Shown here piece by piece: positions 7,158 through 15,096 of a stretch of 38,827 nucleotides of DNA. The stretch is taken from assembly GCA_036822015.1 (NCBI GenBank), contig DAISIL010000029.1:1-38827 (forward strand), read 5' to 3'. The notes below the pieces were generated by a model. The model saw only the letters and a list, made by a program, of their open reading frames with translations, was not told the origin of the DNA and made no database searches. How positions within the stretch are numbered: position 1 is the first letter of the stretch; each line of letters opens with the position of its first letter. The DNA comes from DAISIL01 sp036822015 (lineage in GTDB: Bacteria > Bacteroidota > Bacteroidia > Cytophagales > Bernardetiaceae). The position numbers and the translations under genes are program-made.

Positions 7158-8204
7158 ATGAAAACCCTTCACGATACGGACTGGATGCAACGCGCCCTGG
7201 CCCTGGCCGAGTACGGGCGGGGTGCTGTCTCGCCCAACCCCCTGGTGGGTTGTGTCCTGGTCTCGGCCCGTGGGCAGGTGATCGGGGAGGGCTGGCACCG
7301 CGCCTATGGCAGCCCACACGCCGAAATCCACGCGCTAGACTCCGTCCCTGCCGAGCTACGGGAGCAGATACGTGGCTGTACCGTCTATGTAACCCTCGAA
7401 CCCTGTGCGCATTACGGAAAAACGCCTCCCTGTGCTGATCGCTTGATTGCCGAAGGCGTAGGGCGCGTCGTGATTGGCTTACAAGACCCCTTCCCGCAGG
7501 TAAACGGCCGTGGCAGTGCGCGTTTGCAAGCCGCCGGCATAGCCGTCGAAACAGGGCTGCTTGCCCAAGCCTGCCAACGACAAAACGCCGCTTTCTTGAC
7601 CTTTCACCAAAAAAAACGCCCCTATATCATCCTCAAATGGGCCCAAACCGCAGACGGTCTGCTGGCACGCGCCGATTTTAGCTCCAAATGGATCAGCGAT
7701 GCCTACTCCCGAAGGATTGTCCACCAGTGGCGCAGCCAAAGCGATGCCATCCTGATCGGGACAAACACCCTCCGATACGACGATCCCCAGCTCAACGTCC
7801 GGCAGTGGGTGGGAAAATCACCCGTCCGGCTGGTCATTGATCGGAAGCTTCGGCATTACCCCCACCAACGCCTCTTTGATGGCACCCAGCCCACGCGCTG
7901 CTACAACCACATCCGGCAGGCCGAAGAGGGCAACAACACCCTGGTACATCTCTCACCCGACAACGAACTCCCCCAAATCCTCAACGATCTTTATCAGTCC
8001 GGGCTGGCCTTGCTACTCGTAGAGGGCGGTGCAGGTCTGCACGAAGCCTTCCTCTCGGCTGGCTTGTGGGATGAACTACGGGTTTTTACGGCTCGGCATA
8101 GTTTTGGGGCTGGAGTGGCTGCCCCACGTGTGCAAGGGCATCTGGTCGGGACGCAAGCTTTGCGTCAGGATCGTTTGGATATCTATTTGAAAAATATTGT
8201 TTAG
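7158..8204 (+). CDS. ribD: bifunctional riboflavin deaminase-reductase RibD
   Basis: 348-residue RibD, which carries out the deaminase step and then the NADPH-dependent reductase step of riboflavin synthesis. The N-terminal deaminase half has the zinc site PHAEIHAL (His54, Glu56) and EPCAHYGKTPPC (Cys83, Cys92). The reductase half starts near residue 150 (RPYIILKWAQTADG) and includes SDAILIGTNTLRYDDPQLNVR and a late LLVEGGAGLHEAFL motif. Length and domain order are normal. It is the first gene of a probable ribD-dcd-histidine kinase operon (gaps of 20 bases and -11 bases). No FMN riboswitch is possible directly upstream, because the start codon lies within the promoter's downstream edge. Confidence 0.95.
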   Translation: MKTLHDTDWMQRALALAEYGRGAVSPNPLVGCVLVSARGQVIGEGWHRAYGSPHAEIHALDSVPAELREQIRGCTVYVTLEPCAHYGKTPPCADRLIAEGVGRVVIGLQDPFPQVNGRGSARLQAAGIAVETGLLAQACQRQNAAFLTFHQKKRPYIILKWAQTADGLLARADFSSKWISDAYSRRIVHQWRSQSDAILIGTNTLRYDDPQLNVRQWVGKSPVRLVIDRKLRHYPHQRLFDGTQPTRCYNHIRQAEEGNNTLVHLSPDNELPQILNDLYQSGLALLLVEGGAGLHEAFLSAGLWDELRVFTARHSFGAGVAAPRVQGHLVGTQALRQDRLDIYLKNIV

Positions 8205-8224
8205 CTTTACTGAAAAACAAGCGC

Positions 8225-8761
8225 ATGATTCTTTCGGATAAAGAAATTTTGAAGGAAATAGAAAAGGGAAATATTGTCATCGAACCCTTTGATATTCGCT
8301 GCCTAGGCACCAACTCCTACGATGTACACCTGGGAGGGCGACTGGCTGTCTATGAAGATCGCATTTTGGATGCCCGTAAGCACAACAAGACCCGCGCCAT
8401 TCGTATCCCGGAGGAGGGCTACGTCATCGAACCCAACGTCCTTTATCTGGGCGTAACCAAAGAATACACCGAAACACACGCCCATGTGCCGTTTTTGGAG
8501 GGAAAGTCCAGCGTCGGGCGTTTGGGCATTGATATTCACGCCACAGCAGGCAAGGGCGATGTGGGCTTCTGCAATACCTGGACGCTCGAAATCTCCGTTA
8601 CGCAACCGGTGCGGATTTATGCCGGTATGCCCATTGGGCAGTTGATTTACTTTCAGATTGCGGGCGAAATCCAAAATTATTACCACCAAAAAACCAACGC
8701 CAAATACACCCATCGGAGCGTTCATCCGGTAGAATCTATGATGTGGAAAAATGACTTTTAA
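8225..8761 (+). CDS. dcd: dCTP deaminase
   Basis: 178-residue dCTP deaminase of the dUTPase/Dcd fold, which turns dCTP into dUTP for thymidylate supply. Visible motifs are ILSDKEILKEIEKGNIVIEPF at the N-terminus, LGTNSYDVHLG, the active-site loop FLEGKSSVGRLGI, and the C-terminal YxxKTNAKYTHR segment that closes over the nucleotide. Length is typical for the long bacterial and archaeal Dcd type. It starts 20 bases after the ribD stop and overlaps the next gene by 11 bases. Confidence 0.95.
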   Translation: MILSDKEILKEIEKGNIVIEPFDIRCLGTNSYDVHLGGRLAVYEDRILDARKHNKTRAIRIPEEGYVIEPNVLYLGVTKEYTETHAHVPFLEGKSSVGRLGIDIHATAGKGDVGFCNTWTLEISVTQPVRIYAGMPIGQLIYFQIAGEIQNYYHQKTNAKYTHRSVHPVESMMWKNDF

Positions 8762-9878
8762 AAAATTGCCATATGCGCTTGGGTGGCTCTCTCTGATGAG
8801 CAGCTGTGCCGCCGACGAAAGCTATACCGGACTGCTGACGGTGGCTCTGATGGGTGGGCTGGGGCTGCTGGTGGCCCTGGGCTGGCAGTTTTGGCGCACC
8901 CAAAAACAACTCCAACAGACCCAAGCCGCCCTCCAAAAATCCGAGGAGCAACTTCAATGGCACCGTACCCAGCTCGCCAAACAGCAAGAGCGCGTCTTGC
9001 AACAACAAAACGATTTGCTCCACAAAGAAAAAATAATGGATGCCTACCTCAAAGAATCCCTCGAAATTCGGCAAGAACTCACCCAACTCAACCAAAGCCT
9101 CGAAAAAAAAGTGCAAGAACGCACCCAAGAACTCCAAACCACCCTCGATACCCTCATCCGAGCCGATGCCGAACTCGACAACTTTGTCTATAAAGCCTCC
9201 CACGACTTGCGCTCACCCATCGCCCGTATGCAAGGGCTGGTTACCATTGCCCGCATGGAGCAAGCCAACCCCCAACAAATGGCTGACTACTTGAACAAAA
9301 TCGAAATGATCGCCTTCGATATGGACAACATGCTCAGTAAGCTCCTAGCCATCAATGTCATCAATATCGATCAACTCCAAAAAAAACGCATTGACTTTGA
9401 AGAACTCGCCCGAAAAGTCGTCTCCGATCTCGAATCGAAGCACATCAACTCACCCGTCAAAATCCAGGTACATGTCGGGGAGATCGGCGATTTTTATAGC
9501 GATTCAAGGGTCATCGAAATCATCCTGACCAACCTGATCGAAAACGCTTTGCTTTATTACCGAGCCATCGTAGAAGAGCCACCTTATGTAGCCGTTGATA
9601 TTGGGCAGCATAAGGATCATCTGCGGATCATCGTCCAGGATAACGGCACGGGTATCATGGAGGATCACATCAACCAGGTTTTCGATATGTTCTTCAAGGG
9701 CAGTGATCGCTCCAAAGGCAATGGGCTGGGCTTGTATGCCGTTCGGAAAGCCTCCGAAAAGCTCGGCGGAACGGTCAGTGTGGAAAGCGAGCAGGGCGAT
9801 TACACCAAAATTGTGGTGCGCCTGCCCTATCATCCCAGCAATCACGTGCTGCTGCGGCGCAAAGAGATGTTGATGTAA
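8751..9878 (+). CDS. membrane-anchored sensor histidine kinase
   Basis: 375-residue histidine kinase. The N-terminus has a lipobox-like LMSSC (Cys19), followed at once by a transmembrane segment (about residues 27-46). A long coiled coil follows (about 48-140, rich in Gln/Glu/Lys). The HisKA phosphoacceptor block is YKASHDLRSPIARMQG (His151). The HATPase domain has an N box (LTNLIENALLYY), DNGTGI (about 297-302) and GNGLGLYAV (about 323-331). There is no periplasmic sensor domain and no receiver domain, so input must come from the membrane, the coiled coil or a partner. It begins inside the end of dcd, which implies coupled translation. No response regulator is adjacent. Confidence 0.88.
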   Translation: MTFKKLPYALGWLSLMSSCAADESYTGLLTVALMGGLGLLVALGWQFWRTQKQLQQTQAALQKSEEQLQWHRTQLAKQQERVLQQQNDLLHKEKIMDAYLKESLEIRQELTQLNQSLEKKVQERTQELQTTLDTLIRADAELDNFVYKASHDLRSPIARMQGLVTIARMEQANPQQMADYLNKIEMIAFDMDNMLSKLLAINVINIDQLQKKRIDFEELARKVVSDLESKHINSPVKIQVHVGEIGDFYSDSRVIEIILTNLIENALLYYRAIVEEPPYVAVDIGQHKDHLRIIVQDNGTGIMEDHINQVFDMFFKGSDRSKGNGLGLYAVRKASEKLGGTVSVESEQGDYTKIVVRLPYHPSNHVLLRRKEMLM

Positions 9879-9927
9879 AGATTTTTTATTAAATTGTCTT
9901 CTTGAATCACTCAAAACCCTACACCCG

Positions 9928-11022
9928 ATGACCAAAGAAGAAAAACGCCAACTCCGCCGCCAACGTCGCCAGGCCCGACGCACCAACCGCCGCCAACGTC
10001 GCGCCCAACGCCGTGAGAGTGGAGGCAAGCCGTTGAGCCAAATTTTGGCCGATAAGCTACAGGCCGTCGTCGATTACGAGATCACCAAGATACAAGTCGA
10101 ACGCCAGGAACTACCCGCCGAAGCCCTTGCCACACGGCAGGCGATGCAGACCATCTTGCAGCAAGCCCAGGCGGGTATCGTCTCTCTCAATATACCCGTT
10201 GTCTCGAAGGTAGCCGACATCGTTCCCGATATGCTCGAAGGTGTGCGCAAACAGATCCGGCAGGCCTATAACTTCTCCCAACAGCACGGTTATCAAGGCA
10301 AAATTACGCCCGAACTCCTCACCTTTGTCGTCCTCGAATCGGTGAGTAAGAAACAAGCAGGTGCCGCCCTTGGGCAGATCGAACAAAACCGCATCCTCAT
10401 CAAAAACGACGACCCCAACAGCCTCAAAGCAGCCTTGCAAGGGCTGGGAGGCATCATGGCCGGGCGTTTGCTCAAGTCGGTCTTGACCAAGTTTGTCCCC
10501 GTTGTAGGGCCGTCCGTAGCCCTGATCTGGGATCAACTGGCCGCGGCACGGCTCCAACAAACGGCTACCATGGTCTTTGGACAAAACAAAGACCTCGTCT
10601 TCACCCAAAGCATCAACCCAGGGGCCAAGCCCATCACCTACCAGGAAAGCCCAGACGAGGAAGAAGAAGAAATCGACAAGCTCTACACGCTCATCCATCT
10701 GATGCAAACCGACAAGCACATTGCCCCAGAGGAGCGTAGTCTATTTGCGCAAATTCTCCAAAGCGCTGATATAGATGCCGAAGAAAAAGAAGAACTGCGC
10801 CAGCAACTCGACGACTTCGTAGAAGATGACTACGATGCCGATCTGTCGTTTTACCAAAACAACGAGGAAGCCGCCCTGGCTCTGATCTCTGACCTGATTG
10901 CGATGGCCAAAGCTGACCATCGCCTGGATAACCAAGAGAAAAACCTCATCCTGAACATCGGAAAGAAGATTCACTTTTCGACCGAGGAAATACACCTCAT
11001 GCTCCAAGCCAAAAACACCTAA
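9928..11022 (+). CDS. TerB-like domain protein with Arg-rich N-terminal tail
   Basis: 364-residue protein with no named function that I recognise. Residues 6-32 are an extremely basic Arg/Gln tract built from repeats of R-R-Q-R-R type. Residues about 160-215 contain a Gly/Val/Ala hydrophobic stretch (GLGGIMAGRLL..FVPVVGPSVALIWDQL) that could insert in or lie on a membrane. Residues about 250-364 form an all-helical acidic domain (LYTLIHLMQTDKHIAPEER..ADIDAEEKEEL..LIAMAKADHRLDNQEKNLI) with the A-D-[GH]-x-[IL]-x-x-x-E periodicity of TerB/tellurite-resistance domains. Only 12 bases separate it from the serine dehydratase gene. The basic tail could bind nucleic acid or acidic lipid; that is inference. 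Confidence 0.6.
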   Translation: MTKEEKRQLRRQRRQARRTNRRQRRAQRRESGGKPLSQILADKLQAVVDYEITKIQVERQELPAEALATRQAMQTILQQAQAGIVSLNIPVVSKVADIVPDMLEGVRKQIRQAYNFSQQHGYQGKITPELLTFVVLESVSKKQAGAALGQIEQNRILIKNDDPNSLKAALQGLGGIMAGRLLKSVLTKFVPVVGPSVALIWDQLAAARLQQTATMVFGQNKDLVFTQSINPGAKPITYQESPDEEEEEIDKLYTLIHLMQTDKHIAPEERSLFAQILQSADIDAEEKEELRQQLDDFVEDDYDADLSFYQNNEEAALALISDLIAMAKADHRLDNQEKNLILNIGKKIHFSTEEIHLMLQAKNT

Positions 11023-11034
11023 CCGCGCGCCCTC

Positions 11035-11937
11035 ATGTCTTTGCTTTTTGATGATTTCGCCTCCTGGAGAGCCTACATTCAGCAGCACCAACAGCCGCTC
11101 TACCAGCCCGTTCTTGAGTATGAGATGAACGAAAAAGGCCGTACCGAAGCCGAAATCTGGCGCGGGCTATCGCAGGCCTATACCGTGATGCGGGAGGCCG
11201 TCCAGACGGGACTCTCCCAGCCCATGCAATCGCGGTCGGGGATGATAAACGATGGTGCCAAGCGCGTCTATCACGCCAAAGACACCGTGTTATCCGAGGC
11301 GTTCAAAAAACTGGTGTCGAGAGCCTTAGCCGCCAAAGAGGTAAACTCCTGCATGGGCCGCATCGTCGCGGCTCCTACGGCTGGGGCATCGGGTATATTG
11401 CCCGGTGTGCTGGTTACGTTTGAGGAAATTCATGGCGTAAGTGAGCGCAAGATATTGGAGGGGCTGCTTGTTTCGGCGGGTATTGCCTTGATTATTGAGC
11501 GCAAAGCCTCCCTGGCAGGTGCCGTGGGAGGCTGCCAGGCCGAGACGGGAAGTGCCGCCGCGATGGCTGCTGGGGCGATGGTCTATATGCTCGAGGGCGA
11601 TACGGATCAGGTCTTTAATGCTGTCGCGATTACGATACAATGTATGCTCGGGCTGGTCTGTGATCCCGTGGCAGGCCTGGTGGAGATTCCCTGCGTGGTA
11701 CGCAACGCCAGTGCGGCTGCCATCGCCAACTCTTCGGCACAGATTGCCATTGCGGGTGTGGGAGCCGTCATCCCCGTGGATGAGTGCATCGAGGCCATGG
11801 GCGAAATCGGGCAGAGCATGGAAAGCCGCTACAAAGAAACAGCACAAGGCGGACTGGCCATGACCCCAACGGGGCAGCGCATTGCCCAGCGCGTCTTGAT
11901 CCACGACATTGAGATGTTTGAGGAAGAGGAGGAATAG
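11035..11937 (+). CDS. sdaAA: L-serine dehydratase, iron-sulfur type, alpha subunit
   Basis: 300-residue alpha subunit of the [4Fe-4S] L-serine ammonia-lyase, which converts serine to pyruvate and ammonia. The cluster-binding cysteines are seen at GGCQAETG (Cys167), LVCDPVAG (Cys209) and EIPC (Cys220). Their spacing of 42 and 11 residues is the same as in the single-chain E. coli enzyme as I recall it. The conserved MGRIVAAPTAGASGILPG and NASAAAIANSSAQIA blocks are intact. The beta subunit is not next to it, so it must be encoded elsewhere or the alpha subunit is paired at a distance. It lies 12 bases after the TerB-like gene and is convergent with the acidic lipoprotein gene. Confidence 0.92.
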   Translation: MSLLFDDFASWRAYIQQHQQPLYQPVLEYEMNEKGRTEAEIWRGLSQAYTVMREAVQTGLSQPMQSRSGMINDGAKRVYHAKDTVLSEAFKKLVSRALAAKEVNSCMGRIVAAPTAGASGILPGVLVTFEEIHGVSERKILEGLLVSAGIALIIERKASLAGAVGGCQAETGSAAAMAAGAMVYMLEGDTDQVFNAVAITIQCMLGLVCDPVAGLVEIPCVVRNASAAAIANSSAQIAIAGVGAVIPVDECIEAMGEIGQSMESRYKETAQGGLAMTPTGQRIAQRVLIHDIEMFEEEEE

Positions 11938-11941
11938 CCCA

Positions 11942-11978
11942 AAAAAAATCCCCGCTCCTAGGTGGAACGGGGATGGGC
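11942..11978 (-). terminator. intrinsic terminator of the receptor-lipoprotein operon
   Basis: On the minus strand ATCCCCG pairs with CGGGGAT around an 11-14 base loop and is followed directly by a run of eight T. It lies 8 bases beyond the lipoprotein stop codon (11986). The plus strand has the stem but no T tract, so it may only slow sdaAA transcription. Confidence 0.8.
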
Positions 11979-11985
11979 AACTTGA

Positions 11986-12597
11986 CTACCGGATGTTCAG
12001 CGTAAAGGTCAAGTCCACATCTATATCGCCGTCGTTGGCGGTAGTGGTGCTGGACTTGATGTCGGGCTGATGCTGGAGGCGCACCCTAAAAAAGCCAGCG
12101 TTTAGGGTGCCGGCCGTTGTCCAGAGCGTAGAGAGGCCGAGTGGATTGCCGTTTGCATCAAAATCATTGTAAACAATCTCACTGTTTCCGTCGATATTTC
12201 CGCCACCCGTGGGGATGCTGAAGGCGTTGTTGGTGAACGCAAAAAAGAACTGGTGTTCGTCGTCCTCCTCTTCGATCTCTTCGGCAATATCTTCGATGTC
12301 GTTGGGATTGGAGGCATCCAAAATTTCCATGTTGAGGGCGTAGAGCGACTCGGGTCTGAGCGTGATGGCATCCAGGACTTCGATCTCTCGGATACCCGCT
12401 CCATCAGGGTCTTTGGCGCTGGCCCTGACAACATCCGTAGGATCGGATAAATTGGTGAAGATCAGCGTTACGTCTGTGATCGTCTCGCCTTCGTTTTCCG
12501 GCTCGGGCGCGTCGTCGTCATCGCTACAGGCGGCAAAGGCAAACAGTCCACAAGCCAAAAAGGCATAGGTCAGGTACTTTTTCCAGAGGTGTCTCAT
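11986..12597 (-). CDS. small acidic surface lipoprotein paired with a TonB receptor
   Basis: 203-residue predicted lipoprotein: signal peptide with lipobox F-A-A-C (Cys24), then an Asp/Glu-rich linker (S-D-D-D-D-A-P-E). The body has beta-rich segments (TDVTLIFTNLSDP), a very acidic patch with one His (E-E-I-E-E-E-D-D-E-H-Q, about residues 107-117), and a C-terminal strand with D-G-D-I-D-V-D-L-T-F-T-L. Proteins with this layout recur next to TonB receptors in Bacteroidota. I do not know a proven function. The acidic/His patch would suit binding of a divalent cation, which is inference. It starts 17 bases after the receptor stop and ends at a strong terminator, so it is the last gene of that operon. 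Confidence 0.7.
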   Translation of the reverse strand: MRHLWKKYLTYAFLACGLFAFAACSDDDDAPEPENEGETITDVTLIFTNLSDPTDVVRASAKDPDGAGIREIEVLDAITLRPESLYALNMEILDASNPNDIEDIAEEIEEEDDEHQFFFAFTNNAFSIPTGGGNIDGNSEIVYNDFDANGNPLGLSTLWTTAGTLNAGFFRVRLQHQPDIKSSTTTANDGDIDVDLTFTLNIR

Positions 12598-12614
12598 GGT
12601 CGATACAGGTTTGG

Positions 12615-14993
12615 TTAGGTATTGAATTGATAAAAAAGCGCAAGGGAAAGATTGCGTCCCATTTCATCGGCGAAATAGCGCATCTGATTGAGGTAGTCTC
12701 GGTAGCGTGTGTGGAGGGCATTGCGCAAGCTGGCTTGTACTGTCCAGTGCTTCCATTGGCTTCTCCAATGGAGGTGTACCAGGAGGTAGCCATCGGGTGC
12801 CTCCCGAAAGTCGAAGATAGGTGTATCCGTTCCGATGGCTACACCTCCCGAAATCAAATCCGGTATCGTGACGGTAGGCGGCGCCTGAAACTGCCGAAAA
12901 GTATAACCGGCTTGCAGGCGTAGGGTTGTCTGATCCAACAGGGGCAGTGTCCAGCGTAGCTCGGTATCTATTCGGATGGGCGGCTGGTTGATGAGGCTTT
13001 CGCGGCGGCTGACGTTCCTTGACCAGAGGTAGCTCAAGGTGTAGGTCAGTTGTAGGTTTTTTTGGAGGGTCTGGGTGTAGTCGGCATCAAGTCCCAAAAA
13101 AAGCGCGTCGCTTTGGTCATAAAAAAACACCGGCATCGGCCCCCGGATCGTCCCCACGACGGCGGCGGGCTTTTCAAAGACAAACGCTTCGACGTAGTTG
13201 GCGTAAGCTGTCAGGGAGAAGCGTTGCTGCTCGAGGGTAGCCGTGTACTTGTAGCCGCGCTCGGGACGCAGGGGCGCGTCGTTGGGGCCCAGGACACGGT
13301 CGGTGCTTAGCTGCCCGTCGGGGAGGGTTTCGTGTCGCCACAAGCCAAAGACGGTCTTGAAGCCATGCTGCCCAAAGCTAAATAGTTCGGCGACATTGGG
13401 CGTGCGCCAGGCCGAGCCAAGGTGCTGACGCAAGGTGAGCGTAGGCCTAAGGCGATAGACCCAGCCGAGGGCGGCCGTGAAATTAGCGAAGGTGTAGTTG
13501 CGCCGAAAGATGTCCTGGTTGGGTTGCCGGCCCGTAGCTCGGGTACTCTCCCAGTCCAGGCGTGCGCCCCACTCGTAGCTATGCCGGTCGTGATCGTGGG
13601 TGGCTGTCCAGAAGAGGCTGCCTCGGTCGAGGGTGTAGTTCGGGACAAAAGGCGTAACTCCTGTGCCGGGGTTGTTGCGGTTTTTTTGGTGAAAGTACTG
13701 CCCCCCGAAGGTACCTAGATGATGCGTTTGCCATTCTGCCTGAACATCTGTTGTTTGCAAATCTAGGTTGATGATCGGGCGTTCGGCATTTCGTCGGACA
13801 TCGTACTCCTTGCGTTGGTTGTCCTGGTGGCTCACCCGAAAGAGCCACTGCCCGAGGGCGTTTCGATGATCCACCTCGAGCTTGAGGAGCTGATGGCGCG
13901 TCTCCTGGTTGGGCTGCCCGATGGCATAACTGAAAGGGGCAATGATGATGGGCTGCTCTGCCGCCAAGGCACGGACAAACAAATCTGCACTTTCGGCGAC
14001 CGATGCCCGAAGCAAGCCCAGGTTTTGGGATAAGTAGCTGTAATCGGCCCGAAATCCGGTGGTTTTGGGCTTGTTTTGGTAACGCAACGATGCCCCCAGG
14101 GACTGCTCCCTTTTGCCGGAGTTGGTGAGCAGATAATCCGGAGTATGGCGATCTCCAATTTTGTTGAAGCCCCCCTCGATACGCCAAGCCCAGCGGCTGT
14201 AGCCCGCCGCGAGATCAAATGACTGATCGAAACCCCGCCCGTTGGTCTGATAGCCCGCCGACAGACTACCGCGCAGGGGCGTATGCAGGGGCATCTCCCG
14301 TGGCTCTACCGCTATGACACCTCCGAGGGCTTCGGGGCCATAGCGCACACCGGCCGCTCCCTTAATGACCCGCACACGCTCGGCCGTCTGGATGTCGATT
14401 TCGGGGGCGTGATCGTTACCCCAATTCTGAAAGCCGTGTTTTACACCGTTGTTGATGACCAAAATGCGGTTGCCCGAAAGCCCATGAATGATCGGTAATT
14501 GTACGTTGTTTCCGGCCGAAGCTACGCTTATTCCCGAAAGCCGCGCCAGGCTCTCTCCCAGCGACAGCATTCTGGCCGCCACGAGCTGCTCCCGCCCGAT
14601 CTCAAGGGCGACAAAACTTTCATCCGGGCGCAGGAGTTCTGCCGAGATATGCACCGTTTCGAGTTCGGTGGTTTGGGTGGATAAGCGGATATAGACCAGG
14701 CTATCCCGCATCGGATGGGCTATTTTTTCGGAGGGCTTGTAGCCCAAATGCGTGCATACCAGCGTACAGGCTTTGGTACAGAGATGTGCAAACACAAATC
14801 TCCCTTCGGCATCCGATACCGTATGCAGCCCCAGACCTTGTAGCGATACCTCGGCATAGGCCACCCCTTCCCCTGATTCAGCATCCAGGACAACACCGCG
14901 TAACTGGTAACGGCAGCTATCCGGCGGAATGCCCCACGATACCAATGGCAGCAACCCAAGCACCAACAAAAAAAATCTGTACGTTTTGGACAT
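12615..14993 (-). CDS. TonB-dependent receptor with carboxypeptidase-regulatory-like domain
   Basis: 792-residue outer-membrane receptor. After a signal peptide (to about residue 23), an N-terminal beta-sandwich (LRGVVLDAESGEGVAYAEVSLQG..VSDAEGRFVF, about 30-110) is the CarboxypepD_reg-like domain common in Bacteroidota receptors. The plug domain has SLARLSGISVASAGNNVQLPIIHGLSGNRILVINNGVKHG and GAAGVRYGPEALGGVIAV. The barrel contains His-rich extracellular stretches (for example FWTATHDHDRHSYEWG) and ends in LSLALFYQFNT. Its small size and plug wording (HGLSGNRILVxNNG) resemble receptors for metals or metal complexes more than SusC polysaccharide importers; the ligand is not shown. The ATG at 14993 is preferred over upstream TTG codons. 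The leader is about 35 bases and contains repeated TGCAA half-sites. Confidence 0.88.
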   Translation of the reverse strand: MSKTYRFFLLVLGLLPLVSWGIPPDSCRYQLRGVVLDAESGEGVAYAEVSLQGLGLHTVSDAEGRFVFAHLCTKACTLVCTHLGYKPSEKIAHPMRDSLVYIRLSTQTTELETVHISAELLRPDESFVALEIGREQLVAARMLSLGESLARLSGISVASAGNNVQLPIIHGLSGNRILVINNGVKHGFQNWGNDHAPEIDIQTAERVRVIKGAAGVRYGPEALGGVIAVEPREMPLHTPLRGSLSAGYQTNGRGFDQSFDLAAGYSRWAWRIEGGFNKIGDRHTPDYLLTNSGKREQSLGASLRYQNKPKTTGFRADYSYLSQNLGLLRASVAESADLFVRALAAEQPIIIAPFSYAIGQPNQETRHQLLKLEVDHRNALGQWLFRVSHQDNQRKEYDVRRNAERPIINLDLQTTDVQAEWQTHHLGTFGGQYFHQKNRNNPGTGVTPFVPNYTLDRGSLFWTATHDHDRHSYEWGARLDWESTRATGRQPNQDIFRRNYTFANFTAALGWVYRLRPTLTLRQHLGSAWRTPNVAELFSFGQHGFKTVFGLWRHETLPDGQLSTDRVLGPNDAPLRPERGYKYTATLEQQRFSLTAYANYVEAFVFEKPAAVVGTIRGPMPVFFYDQSDALFLGLDADYTQTLQKNLQLTYTLSYLWSRNVSRRESLINQPPIRIDTELRWTLPLLDQTTLRLQAGYTFRQFQAPPTVTIPDLISGGVAIGTDTPIFDFREAPDGYLLVHLHWRSQWKHWTVQASLRNALHTRYRDYLNQMRYFADEMGRNLSLALFYQFNT

Positions 14994-15002
14994 GAACAAC
15001 AA

Positions 15003-15028
15003 TGCAATTTTTCTGCAACTTCATTGCA
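15003..15028. promoter_or_regulatory. three TGCAA half-sites in the receptor leader, possible operator
   Basis: TGCAAT (15003-15008) and TGCAA (15014-15018) are direct repeats 11 bases apart, and ATTGCA (15023-15028) is the inverse. They lie between the -7 element and the receptor start codon, at or just after the predicted transcription start, where a repressor would block transcription. The regulator is unknown, and AT-rich words can recur by chance. Confidence 0.3.
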
Positions 15029-15032
15029 AAGA

Positions 15033-15040
15033 CAAAGGTA
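15033..15040 (-). promoter_or_regulatory. -7 element of the TonB receptor-lipoprotein operon
   Basis: The minus strand reads TACCTTTG, an exact TAnnTTTG match, 39 bases before the receptor ATG. A second copy of the word CCTTTG lies just upstream (15044-15049). Confidence 0.5.
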
Positions 15041-15096
15041 AACAAAGGTCGCAAAAAATGCAAGTATGTTGCGTTTAGATACGTAAAAAATCAGCC

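Noticed and set aside
7000..7160. Cobalamin or FMN riboswitch between the BtuB-like receptor and ribD
   Set aside because: Both start codons fall within a few bases of their -7 elements, leaving no room for an aptamer.
10111..10719. 202-residue minus-strand frame
   Set aside because: It is an antisense shadow of the TerB-like gene with no recognisable domain or promoter.
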